The position numbers were made by a program, and so were the translations under genes. From the NCBI RefSeq assembly GCF_002865645.1, contig NW_020194585.1, forward strand, positions 744,001-808,000: 64,000 nt of DNA, written 5' to 3'. Below the pieces are notes generated by a model that ran no database searches, was not told the DNA's origin, and saw only the letters and a list, made by a program, of their open reading frames with translations. Below, piece after piece: positions 14,011 to 26,012 of the stretch (position 1 is its first letter; each line of letters starts with the position of its first letter). Origin of the DNA: Hyaloscypha bicolor E. Taxonomy: Eukaryota; Ascomycota; Leotiomycetes; Helotiales; Hyaloscyphaceae.

Positions 14011-16106
14011 ATAAATGTTTTAAAACGGATATAAAACTAGAAAGGGAAGCAGTTATAGAGTATTATAAGTAAAATAGTACTTAGGAAATCGAGAAAGCTA
14101 CTAGTATTATTATATATATTCTAGAATTACCGGAATTAAAGAGAGTAAAATATATCTTCTTTATAGAGGACTAGAAGGAAGTATCTAATAATAGAGGCTT
14201 TTCTTAACCTGAAATAAAGCTTATTACCTTTAATTCCTTATATATCTTTTAAATTTTCCTTCCGACTATTATTTATAATCTTTAGAGAATATTATTATTA
14301 GACTATTATTCTGGAAATTAGATAAGCTTTATTATTATTTATTTCTTACTATTATCTAATTATTATTACTAGATAAATATTCTTAATATATAAGATTCTA
14401 CTACTAAATCTTAGGAATCAAATATAAAGCGTCTCTTTTAGTATAAAATTAAATGGGGAATTAAGAGGTTATCTTATAGACTCTTAATTCCGAACTATAA
14501 TAACGAATAGTACCTATATTTAGAGATAAGAAGAGAAAAGAAGAAGAAAGAGGGCCTTTTATATATATCTTACTAAATTAGAAATCTTTTAAAAGCTTTA
14601 CTTGCCCTTTTATCTAGCTATTCTCGCGGCTTATACCGGTCTAAAACTTGACTATAATATCTATAGATCTCGACTTTAACTTAAACTACTATTATAAGTT
14701 TCCTTATAATATCTAAATAAACTTCCTAATTAGGAGTTATATATAGACGAAATAGCCGAACTAGAAGCCCTATAAGAGAAAAGGGAAACCTTATTAAATC
14801 TAATAGTTATTTCCAAAGATATTTAATAATATATAATTCTGGAAATCTATTAGATATTAGATAAACTGGATCTGTCTATTTAAAGCCTATTTTATACTAG
14901 AAAACCCACTTCCTCTTTAATATAACTATAGCTATACTTAAAACTAATACCGAGGCTTAATTAGTATATTATATATTTCTACCTTTATATAAGAAAACTT
15001 CTCTTATATAGAACCTATTTTCCGACTATAATACTATTTTATTACTAGAAACCGATTACTTCTTTAAAAAGCTAATATAATTCGCTATTTCTTACTATTA
15101 ATCTATTTCCTGCTATTAAATATTATCTGAGTAATTAAGAAGATACCTTTAATACTATATCCTTAATACTAATTTAGGATATCTAATCTTTTTATATTTT
15201 ATATTAACTTTAATATTAATTATTTCAAACTTAATAATAGTACTATAAACCCTATTTATATTATCTTATAGTCCTTCTTTTTATATATCCCAATATCTTT
15301 AGTATTACTTTTATAAATATAGATATTACTTTAAAGTTCTAATTAACTAAATAGTTTTATACTATATAAAGTCGACTTTAATAAGTACTAAATAAATACG
15401 GATTAGTTTTAAAAGAAATAATACCTTATTCTAAGTTATTTCTTAATTCTATTATTCTGACTTCTTTTCTATTAATACTTATTTTATATTTTTCTAATAT
15501 TTTTAGTATATTTATATATTTTATCTTTTATATATTTCCTATATTATTTCTCTTCTTTTATACTATTCTTTAAGTTAATAGAGACGTCTCTAAATAAATA
15601 GGGAATCGGGATATACCTATATTATAAAATTTTTATTATTTCCTTTTATATTCTAATACTTTAGATATTACTACTATATCTATATTTCTATTATATTAGT
15701 TTCTTATTTCTCTATTATTATTATTTAGTTTAATTTGCCTTAATTATTTCCTAGATTATATTTCCTTAGATATATATATTTATATTCTTTTCCGTAATAG
15801 AAGCCTAACTCTATATTTTACCTTCTATAATTATTTCTAATTTATAATTATATTACCTTAAATATATCTAATTATTATACCTATTTTCCCTATTATATAT
15901 ACTACTATTTTAGCTTTATTTTCTTACTAGAAAGAAAGAAAAACTCGAATATATATAATATTTTTATATAATTCAAGTCTATTTTAATTTACTTTTTATT
16001 TTAGAAAGTACTTAAAAGAAATTCTTATAATCTCGAGAACCTTTAACTCTATAACCTATAACTATTATACTAATAATATCTTTATAACCTTTTTAAGAAT
16101 AATAAA

Positions 16107-18845
16107 ATGGCCGAAATATAGATTTCTTAAGCTAGCGAAGTATAGTAGCTAGTTCTTATAAGCTATAATATTATTAAAAGCCTATAGATTAATAGTATTA
16201 AAGTTTAGAGTATTAAAGGAGCTTAGGTAATTATAGAAGGCCTACTAATACTAGAAAAGATAGCTATAATTACCGAATTTAATATAAATGTCCTAAATAA
16301 GCTAAGTAATATATATAATAAGCTTTTAAAGTGGAAAACCTTTATTAGAGACGGAACTAGACTGGAATTAACTAAAGAGGAGCTAAAGAACTACTAAGCT
16401 AATAATAGGGAATTTGAGAATATTATTAAAAGCATTTCTAAAGGCAAATAAGAGAAGCTTAATAAGATTAAGACTATAGTAAATGGTCTGGAAACTAAGA
16501 GTTAGAATAGAATTATATTATATAGTAAAGCCTTTAGCTAATATATTAATAATATCTATAATAACCTTAGTAAAAACGTCTATAAGAAATTATACTTTCT
16601 CTTTAAGATAAAAGCTTTAGTATATAAAGCTATTTAATTAATTAATAAAGCTATTTTAGAGTATATTAAGAATAAGAAGTATTAGAATACTAGTATATTT
16701 ACTAAATCAGATATTATTAAGGCACTTAAGTATACTAAAGCTATTTCGGAATCTAAAGAATTAGAGTTTAAGTTACTATTAGCTAATAACCTTAAAGCTA
16801 GATAGTATATCTTTAATGCTTCCGGAATCCTAATTAAGGAAACTTATAATAACAAGCCTTTTCCTGCTTTCCGAAATAAGCCTAAAGAATGGGCCCCTAT
16901 TATAATTTTAGCTTTAGCTTAACCGGATCTAGCTAAGAAAAATAGAGCTGATTTAATAAAGCCTAGTAAGAAAGCTAGTGAAACTAGTAAGACTAGTAAA
17001 ACTAGTATAACTAGATAAGAAGAATCTGGCAAGAATAAAGAGTAAGCTGAGCCTAAGACTTCTAATAGATAGCAAAGATCTAAATACTAGACTAAGTATA
17101 AGGTTAGTAAAATAGAGGAAAGCAAAGAGGAACCCTTTACTTTAAAGGGAAAGACATTGTCTAGAAAGACTTCCTTAACTATATCTAGAACTAAGAAGCG
17201 GAAGACTAAGAATATTAAGTCCGGAGAATTTAATAGTAATATTAAATATACTTGTAAAATGCTAGCTAAATAGAAATTAATACTTGCTTAATAGAATAAA
17301 TATATTTTTAAGGAAATATATAATAGCATTTTGGGATCTATTTATAAGTAAGAATATTATAGGGTTACTAATAGATTCCTTAAAGCTCCCTATATAGTAT
17401 ATATTTAGTAGCTTGCTAATACTTTCTCTATTAATATACGAGAAATTAAGGACGCTCTAAAGCTAGTTACTAAGATCTATAAAGTTACTAAAGGTAAGAA
17501 ATATATTTCCGTTACTTGAATAGATAAGGAAATACGGGATTTCTTTTTTAAGATACAGGAAATTAAATAATATAGATATAAGTATTATATTTCTAATTAA
17601 TTCCGTCCAAATTTGTAGCTTTAATTTAATATTATAGTTTCTATTTCTGAGTCTAGTACTACTAATCTGGGTATAAATGGCTATATTTATAAGAAGAATT
17701 ACCTAAAGTAAATTAAGAAGCTTAGTATTCGAGAACTTTTAATAGAGGAGATAGAAATACTATAGTTCTATCTCCGGAAAGATAATATATTAAAGTATAG
17801 AGATCTTAGTAATAGCTACTTTACTTTAGCCTTTTAACTTTTAATAGCAGATCTATTAATATAGCTCGGATTCTATAAGGTATTAAATAAGTATTCTATT
17901 TACCTGGTTACTTACCCTTAGCTAGCCTAATACTTTATTTCTGGAAACGTTAATTATAATTAGTATAAAGGCAATACTAAAGATCTAGTTATTACTAAAG
18001 CTTTAAGTAGCGAATTCTACCTTAATAAAGAGTATTAGAATATTGGCTATATTTTCCTTATAGACCGTAAAAAGGCTACTATCTTTAGTAAGAAGTTCTT
18101 TAAAGACATTAATTACTTCTCTATTTCTAATAAATTTGAGCTAGAAGTAGCTAAGAAATTAAGCAAATATTTACTAAAAATAGTAGAAGGAAAGACTTTA
18201 AGTATAGTCTATATAACTAGATAAATAAATGCCTTTAGCTAGGTAATCTATAAGTCTGAAATTATAGAAAAGTATTAATTCTCGGATAATATATAAATTA
18301 AAGAATAACTTAATAATAATTTACTACTTAATAGGCCTTTTACTATAATTCTAATAAGTCTAGTTACTATTAAGGATAAAATATACGAAAATAGAGTCTC
18401 CTATAAGGTTATTAAAGCTTCTTATCTAGAGCTTTCTTCTCTTATTAAAGGTCGATTTAAAAATACTATAGATAATATAAAATTCGAAGAAGCTATCTGT
18501 TTAGAGTATATTAGTGCGATTTATAATATAATTTACTATAATAAGCCTTCTTAATACCCTATAATAAAGGCGGAAATTAAGTAATAATTAAAGGCGGATA
18601 CTAATTAATATAAAGAACTATATCGGATTTAGTATAAGAATACGGCTAAGCAGGTTCGAATTACCTTTAAGCAAGTTCGGAAGTATAAAATAAGACTATT
18701 TAAGGGTAATAAATCTTATTTTAGGTATATAGAAAAGAAATTGGATTAACTAATAGAGGAAAATCCTGAATATTTCATTATTTTAGACTCTAAATAGGAT
18801 TTTTTTATTATTTTTAGTACTTAGGAAATAAGTATAAATAAATAG
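16107..18845 (+). pseudogene. Extra 912-codon frame after pol in the Gypsy element, RIP-broken, function unknown
   Basis: From an ATG at 16107 one frame runs to a TAG at 18843-18845, only 14 bp before the 3' LTR. It is interrupted mostly by TAA/TAG that would be CAA/CAG before RIP, with few TGA. The first 250 residues look helical and charged. A basic stretch (RTKKRKTKN) lies near 17190-17215. The last third includes a segment beginning GYIFLIDRKKATIF near 18040. I recognise no domain: it lacks the reverse transcriptase, integrase and chromodomain motifs already found upstream. It could be an env-like or accessory gene of the element, or a captured gene. The stretch 14010-16106 also has long plus-strand openings but no assignable product. 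Confidence 0.5.
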
Positions 18846-18859
18846 GGGGTCGAATATAA

Positions 18860-19157
18860 TATAGCAGGCTATACTCGTTAAAAATTATATTATTTTAGCG
18901 GTTTTGAAGTTTAGGTTATATAGTAAAGGCTGCGGCCTTTTATATATAACTTGTAGAAATTATATAAGAAAGCTGGTTTTTCTATAGACTTAGAAAATAA
19001 TTCTTTATAAGTATTTAATTAATTAAGCTTTTGTATACTATATACTATTTATACTTTACTATTTACGCTTTTAATTTATTATTTTACTATTAAGTTACGT
19101 TTTATACTCTAGTATACTTTATATAGGTTTTTATCTTATTATAGTTTCCCTCCCATA
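18860..19157 (+). repeat. 3' LTR of the 13-kb Gypsy element
   Basis: A 298-bp direct repeat of 6027-6324. It is preceded by a purine tract (18844-18849) and followed by ATAG, the probable target duplication. The outer end keeps CCCTCCCATA where the 5' copy has been changed to T-rich sequence. Confidence 0.9.
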
Positions 19158-20793
19158 ATAGCTAAACTAGTATTAAGATATTTATTATAATTAGGAAATA
19201 TATAGTATTAAGTAATAGTTATTATATAAAGTACTAGTCTAAAACGAAAAGCTAGTAAATAATTCTAAAGGCCGAATTAAAAGAGTAATACCTTATAAAT
19301 ATTAATAAATTAGTATATAATACTATTTAAGAAATTAGAAAACCCTTTAAAAGTTTCTATAAGACCAGAATTATAAAGCTTAAGGCCCGGGGATTTAATA
19401 ATAAAGTAGTTTAAGTATCTGGCCTTAATATATAAGTTTCCAAAATAGAGAATTAATTTAAAGATATATATATTAAGCTTAAAAAGGCCTAGAAATTAAT
19501 TAAGTAACTTAGAAGTAGTATAACTAAGCCAAATATTACTATTCTAACTAAGAAAAAAGGCAAATAAGCTATTATATTAAAGCCTATCTTAATAAATAGA
19601 TTTAATTTACTATCTCTATTATTTAAAAACCGCCTAATAATAATAGTTCTAATATTAGTTATAATCTATATAATATTTCTAGATTATATTATTAATATAG
19701 ATATAAGTATAATATAAGTAATAGATACTAAGAACTAGCCGGAATATACTAGAAACTAGGTTATTTTAGTAGAATTAAGATTATACTTTAATTATAAGTA
19801 AGCTATAGGAATTAGACGAAATAAGATTAGTAGCTATTATTTCCTCTTTTTTTCTTTTCTATATTATAGCTAAATAATTCCCTAAATAAGGGTATTTAGA
19901 TTTTTCTTTAGAAGAAAGTAATATAATAGTTAATATAAGAGTATAATCTACCAAGAATAGGATATTAGAAACAGGTATAAAACGAAGCTAAGCCGGAATT
20001 ACTTGAGTAGAATAATACTAAAGATTAAAGCATTCTTTCTACTTTATTCTATAGCTTAATATTTTCTAATATATAAGATTCTTTAAACTTTAAGCCTTTA
20101 ATTATTATATTAATCCCGCTATTATATTAATAAAGACTATAGTTATATAGCTTCTTCTTAATTATTCTATAATAGATATTAAAAAGGTTTTTTTCTTTTA
20201 TTATAATATATTAAAGCTTTCTTTTTTAATTCTTATTTAATATATAAGCTTTTATTAGCTAAATTATCTTTTTATCTATAACTTTTCCTGGCTTTCTAAA
20301 GTCTTTCTTTTATCTAATTTACTTTACTTGCTTTCTAATTATAAATAGAGATAATTCTTTCTCGTTATATTAAATTTAAATCTTAGTAGCTATATTTTTA
20401 ATATTTATAATAGTTTATTTAGATAGATTTACTCTCTATATAGCCTTAGCTTAGTAAATATAAAGCAAGTAAATTAAGAAAATGGCTTTATTAATATTAG
20501 TAATATATTTGCCTATAGTATAATTAAATTAGATTAATTAATTAATATTAGTAGAGAAAGAAAGTTTTAGTAGAGTTTGCTAGAAAAAATACTTGCTTGA
20601 GTAACAAATTAAAATAGACGGATTTTTTCGCCTGTTATTTTTATATATATATCTTAAGGATATACTTTTTAAGTAATTATTAGAGAATAAGAAAGGAATA
20701 TATTTTTTGCTTGCTTTTAGTATATATACTAGAGGCTAAAAATAGCCGAAAAAGAAAGCCTTATTTTATAATAAAATTACAAAATATAGTTTA
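19158..20793. mobile_element. Older RIP-degraded repeat, right part
   Basis: Continuation of the repeat interrupted by the 13-kb element. From about 19160 to 19850 the plus strand reads as a single lysine-rich frame if TAA/TAG are read as Gln, suggesting a structural protein of a transposon. After 19.85 kb the sequence is too degraded to assign. No terminal repeat was recognised. Confidence 0.4.
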
Positions 20794-21750
20794 TAAGCCT
20801 ATAAACTAAAGTTCGTATTTTTTGTAATTAATTTTCTCTACTAACCTTTATTCCTAATACCTCCTATAATTCCCTCTCTTAACTTTATTTATTAATCAGG
20901 TAACGAAATCCCTACCAAATATAAGGAGGCAATACGCCAGCTTTATAGCTTTACTAAGGTACTAGTTAAGGTTCTTATAATATAATATGGGCTCGTATAA
21001 TTAATAATTAAGAAAATATTATAATATAATACTCCCGAGTATATATATATTACTTATACCGGGAGACCCTCTCTTCTCACTAATTAATAAGTCGATGAGA
21101 TTATTAAATATATGTCCGAAATGTGGTAGTACCGAATCCTTAACTATATCTTACTTTACGACGAACTTGGGCTTGAATGCTTTGCGAAAACCCTTGAGAA
21201 AAGGCTCAAATAGCAAGGTTATTTCCGGTATATAGCTTGCCAGAAGCCCTATCCTATAGCGGACCAGGTTCTCGTATAATTTCTCCGGGCAATTACATAT
21301 ATATTCTGGATAACGGAGTGGCTAAAGGTTCTCTGGTCTAATAAGGTTACATTCTTAGTTAGGGGTAGGACGGTTAAGGAGAGGATAACGAGAAACAAGA
21401 ATAAATGTATATATCCGACGTATATCTAGTACTAGTTTTATTACGGGCATACTATACTAGTTAATATATGAAATATAATTAGATATAGCTATAAGAGTTC
21501 TCTACTCTTTATTTACGGTTCTAGTAAGAAGGGAGCCTTTTGCCAGAGGGATTACCTAGCTCAAGTACTTGTACCGTATATTGAGGGTATTATAGAGGCT
21601 TTTACGGCTATTACTTACCTTCTTTACCTCTCTGCCAAGCCCTTATTTATAGAAGATAGTAACTCAGCTTACGGGCACAAGTTTACTCGCAATTACTATA
21701 CTCGCTGGCGTATATAGTACGGTATTATATTAATGCCTTATCCGTCTACA

Positions 21751-21919
21751 TAATACCCCCCGTTCATTAATACAAGCGATTAATTAATTGCCTTCCCGAT
21801 TAATTAATTATAGCGCCCGATTAATTAATAGAGGGGGGATTACAATTCGGGCTCTATAATAGGTCCCGATTAATTAATCGGGACCCCGATTACCTAATCG
21901 GGTAATATTAAGGTTTCGG
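21751..21919 (+). repeat. Left terminal inverted repeat of the integrase-type element (RIP-altered)
   Basis: Matches the reverse complement of 24481-24672 through to GGTTTCGG. Most differences are C-to-T or G-to-A: the palindromic boxes read GATTAATTAATT here and GATTGATCAATC in the right copy. Confidence 0.85.
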
Positions 21920-24480
21920 AAATAGCAAAAGTAGTATATATTAGTATACTTCACCCAAATTAAGCTTTATTATATATGCCTCCCACTTTATCTAGGTGCT
22001 TTTATAGCTACCCTAGCCCTTTTTAGTACCCTTACACCCACTTGTTTACCTAATCCCCTTCTCTAGCTCTATCCTTATATACTTACTTAATAGCTACTCT
22101 CTTCTTTGCTTTCTTAAATATTTTTCTAGCCTTCTAAACTAACGAAATTGAACCCCGATTATTCTCCTTTACTACTGCTTTAGGGAGGGTAATTTTGTCT
22201 TTCTTATAGGCCGTACCAGTAATAGGTAAATTAGGATAAGTTAATTATAAAGTAACTTTATTAAGAGTATTATATAGCCAGAGGGTTATAAGCTTACTAT
22301 ACTTAGTAGTTAACTAGTAGCCCTGTTTTTAATTAGCTTTAGCCAAAAATATATTCTTATAAGTTATATACCTTTAAAGTCTTTTCCAGAACTCTTACTA
22401 GAATCCGAGCCATTTCTGTACTAAATCAATATTACTTTGGGATCTATAGGGTTATAATCTCCTGAATATTATATTTAAGAGCTTTAGTACTAGCTCTTTT
22501 TACTATCTTCTCTTACTATTTCTTTATATACTCCGTAATTCTCTTAGTTAGTTCAGATAAAATTATCTCCTCTACTATTTCCTTCTATTCTGCTTCCTTA
22601 TTAACAAATAAGCTATCCTCTTTATTCTCTTCTTCTCCTTAAACCTTAATAGTAGATAATTATTCAGAAATACTACTCTCATTAATATTAATTTCCCTCT
22701 CTTCTAAGGCTATATATATATAGCAAGTACTTTTCTTATAATTCAGGAAATTAGTAGGTGGCTTTCGTCCAAACTAGACCTCATATAACGTATTACTTTT
22801 AGGAAGAGCAGATATAGCTATAGTATTAATTACTTATATAATTAAAGGAAGTAATTATATCCAAGATTAGATACTAGTATTTGCTTATATAGCCTATAGT
22901 CATTTCTTAAAGATTCGATTAGTAATCTCAATAAAGCCCTGAGATTAGGGGTAATAAGCTTGTCTATAAATAATCTTTATTCCTTTCTTCTTGCAAACCT
23001 CAATTACTTTCCCCTTAAACTCGCCCCTATTATTACAGGCTAGAATAGTAATATATCTATTATTATTTAGCCATTTAATAAGCTTATCCGTAGCTTCGTC
23101 TATAGTCTTAGCCTTAAGCCTATAGATCCAAACGAACTTGGAAAAATAGCATTTTAATTACTAGATCTATATATATTCTTTATCCGGATTATATTATAAT
23201 AATATTAGTAAGTAGTATAGATAAAAATCGCAATTTTTATAATTTTCGCGAAAATTACGAAAATTATAAGAAAAGCTCAAAAATATAAGAAATATAGGAA
23301 ATATAGAAAAGACTAAAATAGAAGTAAATTATATAACTTAGGGAATACTTATACGGAAATCCATTAAATCCAGAACTATATACTAGCCAGAATAATAAGA
23401 TTAAATAGATATTACCCCTATATTATTCTTTTAAGCCTTTTTCTTATTATAATAAGTATAATAGGCACTTATCCAAGCGTAATTATTACGGAATAGGCTA
23501 TACCAAAGTCGTCTTATATACTCAAATATAGTATTAGAAGCTATTATATAATTAGTATAAAAATTAGTAGCTTTAAAGAAATACTTACCTATATATATTA
23601 ATTTCTTATAAATAGTAGTTAAAATCTCAAAGGTATTATTATAATAAAGAGTATACCGGGCTAAAAGGATCTTATTACGGCAAGTATTATAATACTTCTT
23701 ATAATATACTTAATTATCCTAAAGCTTATATAAGTAGAATTCGTGTTTAATATTAGCCTAGTAATACTTCTCTACCTTAGTTCTACTAGGAAGCCGAGTA
23801 TTAGGATTTTAAAGCTACTATTTAATATCTATATATTTCCTAGTAGTAAGAATTTTCCTACTATCTCCTTTAGTAAGCCTCTAATTCTATATAGCTTTGT
23901 CTTTAGTAGACTAATTATTAGTAGGCTCTTTAGTAATTAGGGAAGGCAAAAACTGGATACCAGACAAATAAGCTCCTAGAGTAGTAATATTAAAATATTA
24001 CTCTACTTGCCTATAAATATACTAATAAGGCATATACGGGATTGGGGATAAACGAAGGATTAAAAGAAATATATTAGAAGTAAGGTAATTAATTAATTGA
24101 GAGGTATAAAAATCAGTAGTTATATTTAGTAAATTAGTACTTATAGTACTTATAGTATAAACTATATCTAGAAAATAAGGGAGTAAAGGCCCTATATATA
24201 TCTAGAAGCTCTGGAGAAGTGTCTTTACCCCTATTATTACTTCCCTTAATACCTAGAAAAAAATTAAATAAACTATATAATACTATAGATATAGTATAAA
24301 TAAGTAAGATATAAGCGAAATAAGAAAATTAGACTTAAGGATATACTTTGTATTAAATATTAGAAATCTATATTATAGTATAAAGAGTAAGGCTTAAGCG
24401 AAGTGAAGAATATAGAATTGAGGATATATTTAGTATAAACTAGTAAGTAAAAGCTTTCAGCTCCCTTAGCCCTATTAGCC

Positions 24481-24672
24481 CCGAAACCCCAATATTATGC
24501 GATTGATTAATCGGGACATCGATTGATTAATCGGGACCCACTGTGGAGCCCGAATCGTAATCCCCCCCCCCTATTGATTAATCGGGCGCTACGATTGATC
24601 AATCGGGAGGGCGATTGATCAATGGGAGGGGGCGATTGATCAATCGCTCGTATTGACGAACGGGGGGGAACA
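24481..24672 (-). repeat. Right terminal inverted repeat with palindromic boxes
   Basis: Carries six copies of a 14-bp palindrome-like box. CGATTGATCAATCG is perfect at 24592-24605 and 24633-24646. Variants lie at 24500-24513, 24520-24533, 24571-24584 and 24612-24624. This side is not RIP-altered. Repeated palindromic boxes inside the ends suggest binding sites for a dimeric transposase; that is inference. A minus-strand open frame over this stretch is an artefact of the repeats. Confidence 0.85.
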
Positions 24673-25060
24673 TACGAGCCCTGATATGAACCCAATTGAG
24701 AAATGCTGGAGAAGGATTAAGCAGGCATTGCACAGACGGCGCCGCCAGCCCACTACCGAGGCTGAGATGGAAGCGATGGTTTTAGAAGAGTGGGAGCGCA
24801 TACCTCAAGATTGGATAAATGAGCTAGTTTTAAAGCAGGAGCATTGGAGACATGTACTTATGGAGCGTCATGGGTGGTTAACTCCTAATTAAATGCTGAT
24901 TATATATATTGCAATGGTGAAGCGTGGGTGGTGTTCGCTAAAAACAGGGAGTTTGGTCCGTAGGCTCGTTACTAAGTTCGGGGGCAAGAGGCTAGAAGGG
25001 AATTAAAACCTTATTAATTATATAAGCACCCGTTCTAGGGTCTGTCTAGAGAGGGTACTT

Positions 25061-25399
25061 ATGTATTCTAATCAGAGTTGGCCTTCTGTCATTACCGCTT
25101 TGGGTATACACCCATATTTTAGGAATGCTACGCAAGCAAAACAGGGATGTTACAGGGGTTGGCAGGGGCACACTGTTTTTATATCTATTGAGGAAAAGGC
25201 TGCTGTGTATGCGGGAATGGCACATGACTATAGAGGTACTGGGCATTGGTATTGTTGTGAGAATGGCCACCCGTTTGCGATTAGAGAGTGTAGTATGCCG
25301 ATGAAAACCTCTCAATGCCCACAATGTGGTTCTCCGGTTAGTAGTCATGATCATCAGGCTATTAGTGGTTCCAAACCTGCTACAGACTTAGATTTTTAG
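25061..25399 (+). pseudogene. Orphan RZ-type zinc-finger fragment of a ZNFX1/NFX1-like helicase
   Basis: 112 codons from an ATG to a TAG. Residues 60-100 match the RZ-type zinc finger that ends fungal and animal ZNFX1-like superfamily 1 helicases: HWYCCENGHPF, then C.MPM and CPQCG. The upstream KAAVYAGMAHDYRGTGHW is also typical of the stretch preceding that finger. The several-hundred-residue helicase core is absent; the Tc1-like transposon ends 92 bp upstream. This is most likely the surviving 3' end of a helicase gene truncated by transposon activity. A short expressed RZ protein is possible but less likely. Confidence 0.6.
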
Positions 25400-26012
25400 T
25401 GGGAGGGCCACCTACAAGGTCGAAGGGGAGTTTATAATACTGTAAAGCTGGGGCCCGAGATTTCGTGACAGATATGGAGAGTAAGGAGATTGAGGCCACA
25501 GAGGGGAGATAGTTTAGAGGCACCAAGTGCGGAGATGGTATGGTAATGGTCCAGATCTTGAGGCGTAGTTCTTTGGGGCAGAGGGTGAAGGAGCGTAAAT
25601 ATTAGAGGCTAATATAATAGGGAAAATGAGGTTAAATTCAGGTTTGCGGCGGATGGCGAGGGGTAGGGATGTAGGGCCTTATAGCCAACTAGAGCTACCG
25701 GAGTAAGGCATAGCGATTTGCTGGTAATGCGGATTATCACAACGCGTTCGCTGCAAGTCAGGATTGGTCATTCTATCCAAATTCGAAAGCTAGAAAATGC
25801 TGATGATAATCTTCAGTTTTTGTCAAATGTCCCTGGAAACCTTACAAATGCTTTCGAGGTCGGCCACGCCGTCTCTTCGGCTCTTCCCCACGCGGAGCAT
25901 TGCAGCCGCTTGATATAATGCGCTAAGGGAGTGAGTGAAAGGGACTACCACATCGTCATCTTCGGTATCCTTCGCCCGCCTCACCCGCTTCCGGGAACGT
26001 GAAGCCTTCAAC
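25400..26012. other. Intergenic, no gene recognised
   Basis: Moderate GC, short open frames only. A purine-rich plus strand at 25410-25560 follows the RZ fragment and may be its former 3' region. A minus-strand 62-codon frame at 25823-26011 lies directly after a GGTGAGT sequence at the end of the Myb/SANT remnant and could be a retained intron or exon of it; I could not decide. Confidence 0.3.

Larger units (their letters stand above)
6027..19157 (+). mobile_element. Large Ty3/Gypsy LTR retrotransposon, RIP-inactivated (13.1 kb)
   Basis: Two direct repeats of 298 bp (6027-6324 and 18860-19157) start TATAGCAGGC and end CCYATA-like, consistent with TG..CA ends after C-to-T change. They are flanked by a candidate 4-bp target duplication ATAG (6023-6026, 19158-19161). 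A purine tract, AGGGGG, lies at 18844-18849 just before the 3' LTR. The interior has gag, protease, reverse transcriptase, RNase H and integrase in Gypsy order up to about 14.0 kb. About 4.9 kb of further sequence follows before the 3' LTR. All frames are closed by TAA/TAG, as expected from RIP. The element is much longer than the 5-8 kb usual for fungal Gypsy elements. Confidence 0.85.
21751..24672 (-). mobile_element. GINGER-like integrase-type DNA transposon with long inverted repeats
   Basis: A 2922-bp element inserted in the Tc1-like transposase gene. The flanking copies TACA (21747-21750) and TACG (24673-24676) make a 4-bp target duplication with one G-to-A change, and removing the insert restores the transposase reading frame. 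Its ends are inverted repeats of about 170-190 bp starting TGTTCCCCCC on the better-preserved side. On the minus strand, reading through stops, there is a retroviral-integrase-type transposase: a DLMDF block (first Asp) near 23365, a CNNRGEFKG block (second Asp now Asn) near 23010-23045, and YYP.SQGFIE (catalytic Glu) near 22920-22950. A C-terminal segment of the type seen in KRBA2/SCAND3-like integrases follows at about 22370-22480. No reverse transcriptase or LTR is seen, so a cut-and-paste element is likelier than a retroelement. Confidence 0.75.
20794..24968 (+). mobile_element. Tc1/mariner-like transposon, split by a nested 2.9-kb element
   Basis: The transposase reads on the plus strand in two pieces. 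The RIP-damaged left part, about 20895-21750, begins with a helix-turn-helix region containing EIPTKYKEAIRQL and includes a DDE-type block (ED.NSA.GHK). The undamaged right part, 24677-24892, begins SPDMNPIEKCWRRIKQ, a hallmark of the DDE_3 (Tc1/mariner/IS630) superfamily, and ends with TAA. The ends are inverted repeats: the right end read inwards starts CGAGCCTACGGACCAAACT, and the left end is the RIP-altered TAAGCCTATAAACTAAAG. TTA flanks both ends (20791-20793, 24969-24971). Without the nested element the transposon is about 1.25 kb. Confidence 0.85.

Noticed and set aside
24507..24695. 62-codon minus-strand frame with repeated LINRS motifs
   Set aside because: Produced by the palindromic boxes of a terminal inverted repeat; no start context and no homology expected.
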